Source: a virus
DNA length: 27,298 nt
IMG/VR virus record: IMGVR_UViG_3300050015_000759
Span: 1-27,298 of that record
Strand: one strand, 5' to 3'
The notes under the pieces are model-generated. The model was given only the letters and a program-made list of their open reading frames with translations. It searched no databases and was not told the DNA's origin. Positions 8,155 to 16,379 of the stretch are shown one piece after another. A program made the position numbers and the translations under genes. Numbering within the stretch: position 1 is the first letter of the stretch; every line of letters begins with the position of its first letter.

Positions 8155-11100
8155 TTAATTTACACCCCTGTTATAGCTGTAATCATCCTTCTCCATTCGT
8201 AATGTTCCCTTGGCGTTGCGGAGGAAATAGTCGTCGAAAGCAAATGATTTAGACCGATTATTTTCATTACTCATAGAGTTCTCCAAAAACTTCTGACGGT
8301 CCTCCCTGAGTAGCATAAGCATACCGCAGGCAGATACCCTATCATAGTTACCGTTAATATTCCACTTCATGCATTCTAACAGTAATCCTATAGATCTTAT
8401 CTTGTGTAGATTAAGAACTTCTTTATTATCTTCCTGATTACCATGAGCCTTAGATAGAAGATAATCGGCTAAAAGTCTTCTAGCTCTGGCATTAATGAAC
8501 TTACCTGAGTTCGTGCCTTTATTTTTGTTCCCCCACATATTACCTTTTATCATTTCCACGTCTTTCAGCGACTGTAGGGTATCGCTTAGGAGATATAAGG
8601 AATTCTTTCTGTCGAAATACTGGAATAGGCCCTTTTTATCGTTCTCATAGTTAGCTATTGCATTATAATACAACAAGATACGCCTACACATCTCGTAAAA
8701 GTCATTGGCGAATTTTGGCCTACCAGTGTATTCACAGACCATCCTATCTGTGAATAAATCCATAACAAATATAGAACCTAGGGAAACCGTATTGCTACTA
8801 TCATCATCATATGGGTCTATACCTGCGATATATCTGTTTCTCTGAGCTTCTCCATTCAATATAAATGGCCTCTCGAATATCTCTATTGCTCCTTCGTACT
8901 TATTGTCCTGCAAAGGAAACTCCCGTATAGGCTTAACATATCCATTTACCCTCCATTCAACTACTCCACTGGGATTAAATGCCAGATCTCCAATATAATG
9001 TGGCCCAACAAATTCCTCTAGACGTGGCATTATCTTCTCAAGATATTCGCGAATGTCTGCAACAGCAAAGAGTGTCCCATCTACCCTCATCATTGAATCC
9101 TGGGGAGTAATTGGATATTCAGCCTTTCTCTGAGTTAAAGCCCTTGGGTCAGAAGAACTCTTGCGAATTCTATCCACTTCTATGAATAGATCCTTAAGAG
9201 CTTTTGTTACATTGGGCATACCATTTTCATCGTAACAGTTAGCCCTATTAAGATAAGCTCCCCAAAAGAATCCACACTGACCTGCTCCATTGGTATTTCT
9301 ATCGTATACATTAGGTAATGCGAACACATTATAAGATGCTGGATAATAGAACATATCCTCAGCACCCTCAAAATCAGATCCTTCACTACCACCGGTATTA
9401 TGTGTAATAATGTTATTACAAAGGTATGTATGCGTAGCATCTGTAGTTAAATTATGAATATAGTTGACTCCTATATCTTCAACTGAGGATATATATTCCT
9501 CTCTTATATTATCAAACTCATTTAATTTCCTATGTTTTTTAGAAAATGAAGTTATAATATTCGATAATGCATCATTCTTATATCTTATCATTATAGGAAT
9601 GTTTTTATAGAAATTCTCAATACTTCTCATTGACCTAATATTCAATTCATACCATGGGTTTTTATCCTTTCTTTCCTCACAAATTCTAGGTAAATAAGTT
9701 CTTATAACTCCAACAACTCCAAATTTTTCCAATAAAAACTTTATCTGCTCCAACATTTCCCTACTACTCTGAGATATTGAAATAGATGACGCATTCTTTT
9801 GGGTATACTGAACGCATCCGTCTGTATCGAATAAGCCAGCGAGCAATAGAGCACTATCTAATTTGTTCAGACTGGTAAAATTTGTAGGCAATCTTTTTCT
9901 GTCTTTTGATTGACCGGCAATACCTATATCTTTTAAATTTTGAATCATATCTCTAATACTAATTTCCCTGTACGTCCTTCCATCTTTTGTTGGTCTTTCA
10001 AGTTCCACATTACATGAATAGTTAGATAATATATAATTATTTAACTCATCATCACAATTAGAAAAACAAGGAGTCTTATATTCCATTTTGTTGTAATGTC
10101 TTCTCATTCCATAGGAACCATCCCCAATAAGCATTCCTACAAATCTTGCATCAAAAAGCTTATCATTTCCCCAAATGTCAATTTCATCTGCACACAAGAT
10201 GACATCTCCCTTTTTTAAATCTGCAGCATTAACCCACTCCTTTGTGTAATAAAAACATCTATTTTCGTTGTGACTATTTCTTTCATGTTTTTTTCTACAT
10301 AAAATTGGATGGTCATTACTGCAATTAAGTTCTCGATATAAAGTCTTTATTTTTACACAATCTTTCCGAGAAGGTTCTTTAATGTATGATATATTTTCAA
10401 CTGACAACTTTTCTCCAAAACCAATTATACCGTCTGATGCTACTATATCCTCAATATTAATAACCCTTCCATCTGAAGTCCAAACCTTTGTTCCGGCACA
10501 TACGCAACCACCAGCGATAAGCTGAGCAAAGACATTATCACCATCTTCAACAGATGCCCTACTCAGGGCCCAGGCTTTTTTGATATGAGGATAGGCACCA
10601 TATTCCTCGAATATTATGTCTCCTCTCTTACCCCTTATCTTGTCTGGATCATCCTTGGTGGATATACCCATAATATCAGACTTCATACCTTTCTCTGACC
10701 CAGTCCTAGTATCTTTATAACCTATCCTCTTCTCTAAGGCTGTATCTTTTACCCTTAGACGTGGAAAAGGAGTGTGTTCTGCAAGAAAATCTAGATAGTC
10801 CCAGGCTTTTGTGATAACACCATCTTTTGTTAGATATTGCATATCATGAGCCACATAAAAAGTCTTACTCTTCTCTACAAAGAGTGCGTTCCTGGGACCG
10901 ATAGCACCCATCTTAAAGGAGTTACCAATACCACGAACCTTTAGTAGTTCTGCATGTTGCCCCAAATCTTTTGCCTGATCTATATAATGATAGAATAGGT
11001 AATCACCAAGCCAGATATCCCCGAAGTCGTGTATCCTGATAGATCTCTTACCCTTACCTACACGCTTTGTTTTCATTATGGGACAGTAATTCCAGTACCA

Positions 11101-11499
11101 GTATAGGTTACCTGTTATCCACTCACCATCTTCCCTTACCAGTCCTTCCCTTATCCGTCGCTTCTCCTCTCTCCAAAAGACGCTATAAGCAGATTTTGGG
11201 TGTTTGTTTATTGGATATAAGGTATAGGCACCATTCTCCCTAAAAAATTCTGCTGCCTTTGTGAAATAACTCATATTCTCCAGACGATGAGGATTGGTAA
11301 CGTCTACTACTATCCTGCCTAATTCATCTTTCGGCAGATCTGCAATAGTTGGCATATCTTTAGATACCAACCTACTGATGAATACTATCTCGTCAATGGC
11401 GGAGTTAATCTCCTCCGCCACATCTGAGTTTATATCTGAATAAAATTCAACATCTAAAGGAGTATTATACTCATTTACTGTTCTAAATTGCTCTATCAT
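8155..11499 (-). CDS. terL: Terminase large subunit, interrupted by an intein
   Basis: A 1114-aa precursor; without the intein the terminase is 744 aa. The ATPase half has a deviant Walker A (LLKVRGIGNSFKMGAIGPRN, ~186-203) and a Walker B (GDIIFEEYGA, ~293-302). The following coupling motif reads AGG/TGGSEG once residues 332-701 are removed. The RNase H-like nuclease half has its first acidic residue in AGIDPYDDD (D895) and a late one in NYDRVSACGMLML (D1053). TerL pumps DNA into the prohead and cuts the concatemer. The ATG overlaps the stop of the upstream 191-aa gene by 4 bp. Packaging activity should depend on accurate protein splicing, because the insertion falls in a conserved motif. Confidence 0.92.
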   Translation of the reverse strand: MIEQFRTVNEYNTPLDVEFYSDINSDVAEEINSAIDEIVFISRLVSKDMPTIADLPKDELGRIVVDVTNPHRLENMSYFTKAAEFFRENGAYTLYPINKHPKSAYSVFWREEKRRIREGLVREDGEWITGNLYWYWNYCPIMKTKRVGKGKRSIRIHDFGDIWLGDYLFYHYIDQAKDLGQHAELLKVRGIGNSFKMGAIGPRNALFVEKSKTFYVAHDMQYLTKDGVITKAWDYLDFLAEHTPFPRLRVKDTALEKRIGYKDTRTGSEKGMKSDIMGISTKDDPDKIRGKRGDIIFEEYGAYPHIKKAWALSRASVEDGDNVFAQLIAGGCVCAGTKVWTSDGRVINIEDIVASDGIIGFGEKLSVENISYIKEPSRKDCVKIKTLYRELNCSNDHPILCRKKHERNSHNENRCFYYTKEWVNAADLKKGDVILCADEIDIWGNDKLFDARFVGMLIGDGSYGMRRHYNKMEYKTPCFSNCDDELNNYILSNYSCNVELERPTKDGRTYREISIRDMIQNLKDIGIAGQSKDRKRLPTNFTSLNKLDSALLLAGLFDTDGCVQYTQKNASSISISQSSREMLEQIKFLLEKFGVVGVIRTYLPRICEERKDKNPWYELNIRSMRSIENFYKNIPIMIRYKNDALSNIITSFSKKHRKLNEFDNIREEYISSVEDIGVNYIHNLTTDATHTYLCNNIITHNTGGSEGSDFEGAEDMFYYPASYNVFALPNVYDRNTNGAGQCGFFWGAYLNRANCYDENGMPNVTKALKDLFIEVDRIRKSSSDPRALTQRKAEYPITPQDSMMRVDGTLFAVADIREYLEKIMPRLEEFVGPHYIGDLAFNPSGVVEWRVNGYVKPIREFPLQDNKYEGAIEIFERPFILNGEAQRNRYIAGIDPYDDDSSNTVSLGSIFVMDLFTDRMVCEYTGRPKFANDFYEMCRRILLYYNAIANYENDKKGLFQYFDRKNSLYLLSDTLQSLKDVEMIKGNMWGNKNKGTNSGKFINARARRLLADYLLSKAHGNQEDNKEVLNLHKIRSIGLLLECMKWNINGNYDRVSACGMLMLLREDRQKFLENSMSNENNRSKSFAFDDYFLRNAKGTLRMEKDDYSYNRGVN
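9397..10506 (-). mobile_element. LAGLIDADG-type intein in TerL (370 aa, in frame)
   Basis: Residues 332-701 of the TerL precursor. The N-terminal splice block starts CVCAGTKVWTSDGRV with Cys1 as nucleophile. A second splice block has CSNDHPILCR (the N-x2-H-type block B). The endonuclease has two LAGLIDADG-like motifs, FVGMLIGDGSYG (~453) and LLAGLFDTDGCVQ (~552). The C-terminal block ends HTYLCNNIITHN with the penultimate His and terminal Asn, followed by Thr as +1 residue. All splice residues are present, so it looks active. The extein joint would read QLIAGG-TGGSEG. Codon use looks more AT-rich than the flanking terL, consistent with recent insertion. Confidence 0.93.
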
Positions 11500-12071
11500 A
11501 ATTCGTTATCTTCGTATAAAGCTTTCTCCTGGGACCCTCGGTGGGTATCGGTACCATCTTTCTCCCTTAAAACCTTTTCTTCTAAGTTGGTGAGAGTGAT
11601 GAGCATCTTTGGAACATTGGTAATAAAAGACTGTATTTTTGTGATATCATATTTTGGTCTCTCGCCAAACTTTGTTTCCACCATTTCATCAAGATTCTCC
11701 GCCGCAGTCTTAGCCCATCGAGACATATTATCTACTACAATCCTTGCATCTTCAAGCATCCTAACTGTTACCGTATAAGATCCTCTCTTATACGCTTCTA
11801 TAGCATCTCTTACCACCTGATCTGGCTTCCAGTTCTTAGGCAACCCATCTAAAGCGTCTATAATAGACTCAGATCGTTCTTCCTCATCTATAATTTGAAC
11901 AAAATCTGATTTATAGTCAGAGAAAAACCATATATAAGCCATCTCAGCCATAGCCGTAGGCTTTCCCTTGGCCTTATCGCGTCTTATAACCGCAGAAAAC
12001 TCTTTTATAAGTAGCACCTCAGGTTCAAAGTCTAAGATAAAAGACTCTGGATCCATTTTAAATATTCTCAT
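11496..12071 (-). CDS. Conserved-type protein upstream of terL, small-terminase candidate
   Basis: A 191-aa, largely helical, charged protein (IIDEEERSESIIDALDGLP, YTVTVRMLEDARIVVDNM, LITLTNLEEKVLREKDG). Its stop overlaps the terL start by 4 bp and its own start overlaps the metallopeptidase-like gene by 4 bp, so the three are translationally coupled. The position directly before terL and the helical make-up make a small terminase subunit or a packaging accessory protein possible. I see no clear helix-turn-helix, so this is only a positional guess. Confidence 0.72.
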   Translation of the reverse strand: MRIFKMDPESFILDFEPEVLLIKEFSAVIRRDKAKGKPTAMAEMAYIWFFSDYKSDFVQIIDEEERSESIIDALDGLPKNWKPDQVVRDAIEAYKRGSYTVTVRMLEDARIVVDNMSRWAKTAAENLDEMVETKFGERPKYDITKIQSFITNVPKMLITLTNLEEKVLREKDGTDTHRGSQEKALYEDNEL

Positions 12072-12451
12072 ACTTGTATATCTTTACATAATTGTGTTCC
12101 AATATATCCAGAAAGATAAGCCCTAGCCTCTTTGTCATTGACATTACAATGTTCCAATATATTCCATACAGCATGGTCACATTCATGGAATAATACAGAC
12201 ATCAATTCATTAAAATTTTCACATCTGTATACGACTATCACCATTTTTTTATATCCATCATTATATGTACAACAGCCACCATCAAATTTATCGTTGGTTA
12301 TATTATCCTTATCTAATTCAAAATCTATCTCACTATTAAATCCAAAATTTTTGACAACTTTATTAAATTCTTTTATATCTTCCTTAGATTCTATTCTTAT
12401 GTATAATATTTGCCAGTCATAAACTGGAACTTTAATTTTCTTATATCTCAT
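12068..12451 (-). CDS. HExxH metallopeptidase-like protein
   Basis: A 127-aa protein with the zinc-protease signature H89-E-C-D-H93 in SVLFHECDHAVWNIL, and a possible third zinc ligand E108 in VNDKEARAYLSGYIG. This matches small phage and ImmA/SprT-type zinc peptidase folds. The N-terminal half has beta strands and a Cys-Cys pair (GGCCTYNDG). It lies in the late operon between a hairpin terminator and the gene before terL. Roles could include processing of a virion or host protein, but no substrate can be read from sequence. Confidence 0.72.
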   Translation of the reverse strand: MRYKKIKVPVYDWQILYIRIESKEDIKEFNKVVKNFGFNSEIDFELDKDNITNDKFDGGCCTYNDGYKKMVIVVYRCENFNELMSVLFHECDHAVWNILEHCNVNDKEARAYLSGYIGTQLCKDIQV

Positions 12452-12465
12452 ATATAAATATTTAA

Positions 12466-12484
12466 GGGGACCCTCTCGGACCCC
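12466..12484 (-). terminator. GC-rich hairpin between co-chaperonin and metallopeptidase genes
   Basis: GGGGACC and GGACCCC flank a 5-nt loop, with one central mismatch. On the minus strand it is followed by an A/T-rich run without a pure U tract, so it may be a partial terminator or an RNA-processing/stability site within the late operon. Confidence 0.5.
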
Positions 12485-12491
12485 CTATTAA

Positions 12492-12911
12492 TTATTCAGT
12501 AACCTCTTTATCCCACCAATATTCCACATCACCCTGGTCTATCTCAAGATATTGATCTCCAGCAAATTCCACTATGGGAATATAGAAGTCCAGCATAGTC
12601 TCGTCAAACTCGTTACCATCTTTAAGTGATTGTCTAGACTTAGGCTTTACAAACCTGGTGAAGTTTATCTTAACCCAGTCGCCCTCTCCAAAAGACACCT
12701 TTCGAGTCGGAGAACTTGAAATAGATGGAGAAACCGCCTCGTAAGTTCTTACATATGGACCAACCTTAATAACTCTCTGTATCTCACTTAGTTCAAACTG
12801 ATCTGGCAGTATTAGACCTGAACTACTCGCCGCCTTCCTCTTTAAAGCCGTTGTCAGCATCAGCCCCTTCGTCATGTTTGGAATTACTTTTTCTAATCGC
12901 TTCTCGTGCAT
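12492..12911 (-). CDS. GroES-like co-chaperonin
   Basis: A 139-aa protein with Cpn10 landmarks. KGLMLTTALKRKAASSSGLILPD corresponds in layout to the first strand, mobile loop and GGI-hydrophobic-LP segment of GroES (only key positions cited: G32-LILP). This is followed by VIKVGPYVR, FGEGDWVKINF and, near the end, GDQYLEIDQGDVEYWWD, matching the GxxV, GDxV and 'hydrophobic-EEDhh' parts. It is longer than bacterial GroES (~97 aa), like other phage versions that enlarge the folding cage for capsid protein. The start overlaps the upstream gene by 89 bp; internal ATGs at 12875 or 12860 would shorten the overlap, but the upstream VIPN segment fits the family. Identification is from pattern memory. 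Confidence 0.65.
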   Translation of the reverse strand: MHEKRLEKVIPNMTKGLMLTTALKRKAASSSGLILPDQFELSEIQRVIKVGPYVRTYEAVSPSISSSPTRKVSFGEGDWVKINFTRFVKPKSRQSLKDGNEFDETMLDFYIPIVEFAGDQYLEIDQGDVEYWWDKEVTE

Positions 12912-13140
12912 ATGAAACCCTATTTGGTGTTGTATATAACTTAAAAATTCTTGGTATATTAAAATTTACTCTGGCTTTTCTAAGATCCTCCTCCGTGGTA
13001 AGCATATCGAAATCGACTTCTTCTATCGTCTTTCTTATGAACTTAAACATATCGGAGTAGATAAGTTCTGCAGTATGTTTGTCTACACCATACTTCTCGC
13101 AGACATCGTCTATGATCTTATTTATTACCTTGTCCATCAA
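12823..13140 (-). CDS. Hypothetical 105-aa protein
   Basis: The N-terminal half is helical (INKIIDDVCEKYGVDKHTAELI), followed by a basic segment (FNIPRIFKLYTTPNRVSYAREA) and an acidic Asp/Glu/Gly tail. The start overlaps the winged-helix-candidate gene by 23 bp and the end overlaps the co-chaperonin gene. No family is recognised; the basic middle segment could contact nucleic acid. The tail codons double as the start of the co-chaperonin frame, one reason for the odd composition. Confidence 0.65.
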   Translation of the reverse strand: MMDKVINKIIDDVCEKYGVDKHTAELIYSDMFKFIRKTIEEVDFDMLTTEEDLRKARVNFNIPRIFKLYTTPNRVSYAREAIRKSNSKHDEGADADNGFKEEGGE

Positions 13141-13507
13141 TGATAAAATTAAATATCAGCCTGAAATTATTGGAGCCATCTTCGTAGTTGGGAATGAGTT
13201 TTCTGTTTATCCTATTCTCATCTATGACACCCTTACTACGCATCGACGACAGGTAATTTTGAAACGACCCCATCTTAAAACCTAACTCTTTCATTATCTC
13301 TCTACGCGTCTCAGTAGACATAAGAAACTTATCAACCAACTCCTCATCTTTTATGTGTATCATATATTGATGTCTCTTACGCAAGAACTGTAAAAAGATA
13401 AGTGCCTCTGTATCCGTGAGTTTATGGAGTGGCTGTGTTAGAGCCACCCAATATTCAAACAGATCTTCGGGGTTAGTTTTTATAGTCGCAATGTTTACAT
13501 TTTTCAT
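13118..13507 (-). CDS. Winged-helix-like DNA-binding candidate
   Basis: A 129-aa protein with the layout of a winged helix-turn-helix: helices around TDTEALIFLQFLRKR and STETRREIMKELGF, a recognition-helix candidate KMGSFQNYLSSMRSKGVI, then a beta-wing (NRKLIPNYEDGSNNFRLIFNFII). The SxxNxLSxMRxKG-like pattern resembles replication-initiator/regulator wHTH domains. It starts within the end of the preceding zinc-ribbon gene (35-bp overlap). It could be a late regulator or a packaging-site binder, since packaging genes follow. Function is inferred. Confidence 0.65.
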   Translation of the reverse strand: MKNVNIATIKTNPEDLFEYWVALTQPLHKLTDTEALIFLQFLRKRHQYMIHIKDEELVDKFLMSTETRREIMKELGFKMGSFQNYLSSMRSKGVIDENRINRKLIPNYEDGSNNFRLIFNFIIDGQGNK

Positions 13508-13736
13508 ATGGTATATCGTATCCCGTTAAATGATCTTTGCCGTATTTTTCCCTGTAAGATTGTTCCCAGAATTCTAGTGATGTTCTGCCAACAGAGGCAC
13601 TACCACAGGTTCCACAGTAAGAACCTAATCCATCGCTCTCATTTTTTATTCCTAGCCCAAGACATGACTTACAATAAAATACTGGGACATTATTATACTC
13701 TTCCTTAGTTATACCACTGTAATTAATTATCTTCAT
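13473..13736 (-). CDS. Small zinc-ribbon protein
   Basis: An 87-aa protein with two CxxC knuckles, FYCKSCLGLG and SYCGTCGSAS, and a third CKHC pair at the very C-terminus. The first two can form a rubredoxin-like or DnaJ-type zinc ribbon. It overlaps both neighbours by 14-35 bp. Such proteins are common in phage genomes; a nucleic-acid or protein-binding role is likely but unspecified. Confidence 0.68.
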   Translation of the reverse strand: MKIINYSGITKEEYNNVPVFYCKSCLGLGIKNESDGLGSYCGTCGSASVGRTSLEFWEQSYREKYGKDHLTGYDIPYEKCKHCDYKN

Positions 13737-13947
13737 ATGTAGTAAGTTCTTTAAGATCCATTGTTAAATATTCTCGTAATTGTCTCTGCACTAAATCCAG
13801 CGTTGCATAAGACGATTTAATACATGCACTTCTCTGGTGATCTTCTGATGGATGTAATGCCAAAGCCTTTAAATTTTCATTGGCTACATCGGCGGCCAAT
13901 TTACATGTGTCTAACCTAAAATAAAGTTGATCTTTCCTAAAGTTCAT
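13723..13947 (-). CDS. Hypothetical 74-aa helical protein
   Basis: Predominantly helical by composition (ACIKSSYATLDLVQRQLREYL). It overlaps the zinc-ribbon gene by 14 bp at its end and the upstream gene by 4 bp at its start (ATGA). No family recognised; possibly a small helical-hairpin adaptor. Confidence 0.6.
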   Translation of the reverse strand: MNFRKDQLYFRLDTCKLAADVANENLKALALHPSEDHQRSACIKSSYATLDLVQRQLREYLTMDLKELTTYEDN

Positions 13948-14294
13948 ATGATAATAGTTTCAGTTTCCTGTGTTCGTACCATCTCTGGCTGTAATACTGG
14001 GATCTCTATCCTTAATGCCTCTCGACACATGACCATATCCGTGGAGATCCTAAAACAGACAAAGTCATTAAAAGCTAGCTCATTAGATAATAATGTAACC
14101 TTAAACTTGTTACAGTTACAGTCAGCCTTTATAATTTCTATTGACAGTTCCCTATCTGTTGAAATAAGTTGTACCCCATCTTCTGGAATACTGGTGAGGA
14201 TGAGTTCGAAATAAAACACTCCATCACATAACTCAGCCCGCTTAATAGGTGGCTCACCATATCCCAGTTTTACTTTTACTATAGATTCTTTCAT
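13944..14294 (-). CDS. Hypothetical 116-aa beta-rich protein
   Basis: Alternating hydrophobic/charged strands (GVFYFELILTSIPEDGVQLIS, ELSIEIIKADCNCNKFKVTLLS cited by ends) suggest a beta-sandwich. A CNC pair is present. It follows the 75-aa gene by 3 bp and overlaps the next gene by 4 bp. No family recognised. Confidence 0.65.
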   Translation of the reverse strand: MKESIVKVKLGYGEPPIKRAELCDGVFYFELILTSIPEDGVQLISTDRELSIEIIKADCNCNKFKVTLLSNELAFNDFVCFRISTDMVMCREALRIEIPVLQPEMVRTQETETIII

Positions 14295-14297
14295 ATA

Positions 14298-14525
14298 TTA
14301 ATCTTCTGATATTTTTAGTTCCTGTAACCGATTAATTACACCGCTTAAATCTTGTGGCAATTCATCTGGATGATATATATTCCAGATGCCATCCCCTTCT
14401 CCCTGAGTAATCCAAAATGGTAAATTATAATATACATTCTCATTTGAGGTCGTTATTCGAGTTCCCATATTTAGGAAATCTTTAAACAAATAACCAACAT
14501 CCTCCTTAAGTTTTATCTTCATCAT
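14298..14525 (-). CDS. Hypothetical 75-aa protein
   Basis: I chose the ATG at 14525, one base after the upstream SEC-C stop (TAA-G-ATG), instead of a longer frame starting at 14588 inside that gene. The product begins MMKIKLKEDVGYLF, with an aromatic core (YYNLPFWITQGEGDGIWNIY) and an amphipathic C-terminal helix (INRLQELKISED). No family recognised. Confidence 0.6.
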   Translation of the reverse strand: MMKIKLKEDVGYLFKDFLNMGTRITTSNENVYYNLPFWITQGEGDGIWNIYHPDELPQDLSGVINRLQELKISED

Positions 14526-14526
14526 C

Positions 14527-14805
14527 TTATTTATAGTTTTCGTATTTACCAGACCGCATACAGCAGTTCTTATATTTATTAGGAACATTCCAGAAGTCCA
14601 TACGCATACTCATATTATTTAACGGCAATTCAATTGTTTTATTACCCTTAACATTATGTGTTGCCCCACAGGGACAAGGATCATTCCTTCCAATCTTATA
14701 CTCCCTTATGATGGACGGATTAGTTGTCGGCAACATCGCGCTGACATTGTGAGAACCCATACCCATCTTCTTCAATTGTTCCTTTCGTTGTCTTCTATTC
14801 ATCAA
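14527..14805 (-). CDS. SEC-C motif protein
   Basis: A 92-aa protein with the SEC-C zinc signature: IGRNDPCPCG at residues 38-47 and the second pair KYKNCC (C81-C82). In SecA this zinc knuckle binds SecB and phospholipid; stand-alone copies occur in many small proteins. The spacing between the pairs (about 35 residues) is longer than the usual ~8-10, so an insertion lies inside the knuckle. The N-terminus is basic (MMNRRQRKEQLKK). It overlaps its upstream neighbour by 4 bp. Confidence 0.8.
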   Translation of the reverse strand: MMNRRQRKEQLKKMGMGSHNVSAMLPTTNPSIIREYKIGRNDPCPCGATHNVKGNKTIELPLNNMSMRMDFWNVPNKYKNCCMRSGKYENYK

Positions 14806-15011
14806 TATGTAAGTTTTTTAAATATTAACATAGCATCATCACCAGTAAACTTAAACTCTTCCTTCTGGCTCTGTTCATTCTTGGTGTCCATCTTAATGAC
14901 ACACTCCCTACGCTCTTTACTCCAGATAATCTCACGGACATGACTATTGAAAAATTCCACGTTCATATCCCTGATGATATTCTTAACCACATCTTTAGAT
15001 ACTTCAGTCAT
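14802..15011 (-). CDS. Hypothetical 69-aa protein
   Basis: A charged alpha/beta mini-protein (SKDVVKNIIRDMNVEFF, RECVIKMDTKNEQSQK, FTGDDAMLIFKKL). It is coupled by an 8-bp overlap to the gene before it and a 4-bp overlap to the gene after. Unrecognised. Confidence 0.6.
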   Translation of the reverse strand: MTEVSKDVVKNIIRDMNVEFFNSHVREIIWSKERRECVIKMDTKNEQSQKEEFKFTGDDAMLIFKKLTY

Positions 15012-15237
15012 CTATGTCAACTTTTATATAGTCATCAATAGCCTCAAAGCCTATCCTTATCAAGAGAGATTTGATGGCACCCTCCTCACCAACTCTTGCA
15101 CAGACCCATTCTTCGGACTCTGGAAACATCTTTAATATTACGTATATAATCAAGTTGTCCTGTCTGTCCATCAACAAATCCCCAGGGACAACATCTTCTA
15201 AATCAAACGATCTATTGTATTTTAATCTTATTGTCAT
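15004..15237 (-). CDS. Hypothetical 77-aa protein, possible SH3-like barrel
   Basis: Short beta strands with a typical barrel phrase, EDVVPGDLLMDRQDNLIIY and WVCARVGEEGAIKS, resemble small SH3-like barrels. Its ATG overlaps the stop of the 48-aa Cys-rich gene (ATGA). The function is unknown. Confidence 0.6.
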   Translation of the reverse strand: MTIRLKYNRSFDLEDVVPGDLLMDRQDNLIIYVILKMFPESEEWVCARVGEEGAIKSLLIRIGFEAIDDYIKVDIDD

Positions 15238-15380
15238 TTTATATCTTCTAACTTTTGATATATATTATGATCCTCAACCTTTATAGCATCACAGTGTTTG
15301 CATTCATACACGAAGACATCAGTGCAACAATACCTTAACTTCCAACTGTGGATGCCAAAGAAACAACATAGTTTTTTCAT
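15234..15380 (-). CDS. 48-aa Cys-rich zinc-finger-like protein
   Basis: A short gene with ATGA overlaps at both ends: its start overlaps the exonuclease stop and its own TGA overlaps the next ATG. The product begins MKKLCCFFGIHSWKLRYCC and has a CKHCDA knuckle. The pattern MKKLxCxxGxHxW...CxxC is that of small phage zinc-finger proteins (DUF1660-like). Perfect coupling on both sides makes it a real gene despite its size. Confidence 0.72.
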   Translation of the reverse strand: MKKLCCFFGIHSWKLRYCCTDVFVYECKHCDAIKVEDHNIYQKLEDIK

Positions 15381-16354
15381 CGTGCCACACTTATTACGAG
15401 GTTAGTCTTCTCATCTTTCGTAAGATCTGAATGACGGTCTCTGCTGATAGCACCACATTCACACCTATAAGTTTTATATCTTCCTGCAGGAGTGTAATAA
15501 TAATTGCCATCAGCATAGATATTATGACTACCACAGTTGGGACATATCTGACTGTCACCCTCCATATATAGTCCCAGATTGACGTGAGCCTTAATCCAAG
15601 GTCTAAGTTTTAAATATACCTCTTCTAAAACTACTACATCCTGTCGGTTATAGATCTCCATCTGTTCCAAAGCTTCATTGCTTCCCGCTAAACAATCAAC
15701 CCATAGTTGAAAGTTGGTCTTAATCTTTCCTTCCATCCCAAATACCTTTGCCAATTCATCCAATTTATTAGAAGTAAAAGCAAACTGTTTTCTGGCAATT
15801 AATAGTGTATCTATCTGTTGATATGGACTGGTAGGTGCCAATCCCCAGCGAAGAAACCTAGAATTAATTTTGGGTACATCAAAAGAGTTTCCATTATGAG
15901 CAATAACAATATCTGCCTGATCTAACACATTCCATAGCCCACACACTAATCTCTTATCATTTTCCTTTAACGCTTCTTCTCCGCTTAATCTATCAGACAT
16001 AACCCTTGCATCGTATAACCACTTAGCACTCCAAGACAATATAAACCAGTCGCTGATAATAGCGTCCAACCGTACATCTTGTTTCCATATGCCCCAGACA
16101 TATGCCTTGATGGGTGCAGTCTCAATATCGAGGATGAGGATCTTAGGTATCTTCTTAGTGGGTATATATTGCGCTACAAACTTCTCACCACCACACTCTC
16201 CTAGATCATTGAGAATCTTTCGGGCTATAGCCCTGGCTTCTATGATATCCTCTCTGGAACAGTGAAACCAATTGCTAACCCTACCTGCCCCCATCTCGAT
16301 AATATATGGTCTCGCAACCATCTTATCGGCAACATAATCTACTTTTTTTGACAT
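15377..16354 (-). CDS. DEDDy-type 3'-5' exonuclease with C-terminal zinc ribbon
   Basis: A 325-aa protein with an RNase H-like exonuclease fold of the DnaQ/PolB-exo class. Motif I is ILILDIETAP (D76, E78), motif II is VIAHNGNSFDVPKIN (D159), motif III is YNRQDVVVLEEVY (Y235, D239), so all DEDDy residues are present. The C-terminus carries a zinc ribbon, CPNCGSHN (C271, C274) and YRCECGA (C298, C300). It has no polymerase domain. It probably degrades or proofreads DNA or RNA 3' ends during replication or recombination. It has its own promoter at 16410-16380 and leads the block of small genes to its left. Confidence 0.85.
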   Translation of the reverse strand: MSKKVDYVADKMVARPYIIEMGAGRVSNWFHCSREDIIEARAIARKILNDLGECGGEKFVAQYIPTKKIPKILILDIETAPIKAYVWGIWKQDVRLDAIISDWFILSWSAKWLYDARVMSDRLSGEEALKENDKRLVCGLWNVLDQADIVIAHNGNSFDVPKINSRFLRWGLAPTSPYQQIDTLLIARKQFAFTSNKLDELAKVFGMEGKIKTNFQLWVDCLAGSNEALEQMEIYNRQDVVVLEEVYLKLRPWIKAHVNLGLYMEGDSQICPNCGSHNIYADGNYYYTPAGRYKTYRCECGAISRDRHSDLTKDEKTNLVISVAR

Positions 16355-16379
16355 TACTAAGTGTTTAGATTTTACACTA

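Noticed and set aside
9419-9426. TACCTTTG on the minus strand resembling the -7 box
   Set aside because: It encodes Tyr-Leu-Cys in the intein C-terminal block and has no -33 element at 19-20 nt.
9207-9440. 77-aa minus-strand frame at the terL/intein junction
   Set aside because: Out-of-frame shadow of terL and the intein C-terminus.
14526-14588. N-terminal extension of the 75-aa gene to an ATG at 14588
   Set aside because: It overlaps the SEC-C gene in another frame; the ATG one base after the SEC-C stop is a better start.
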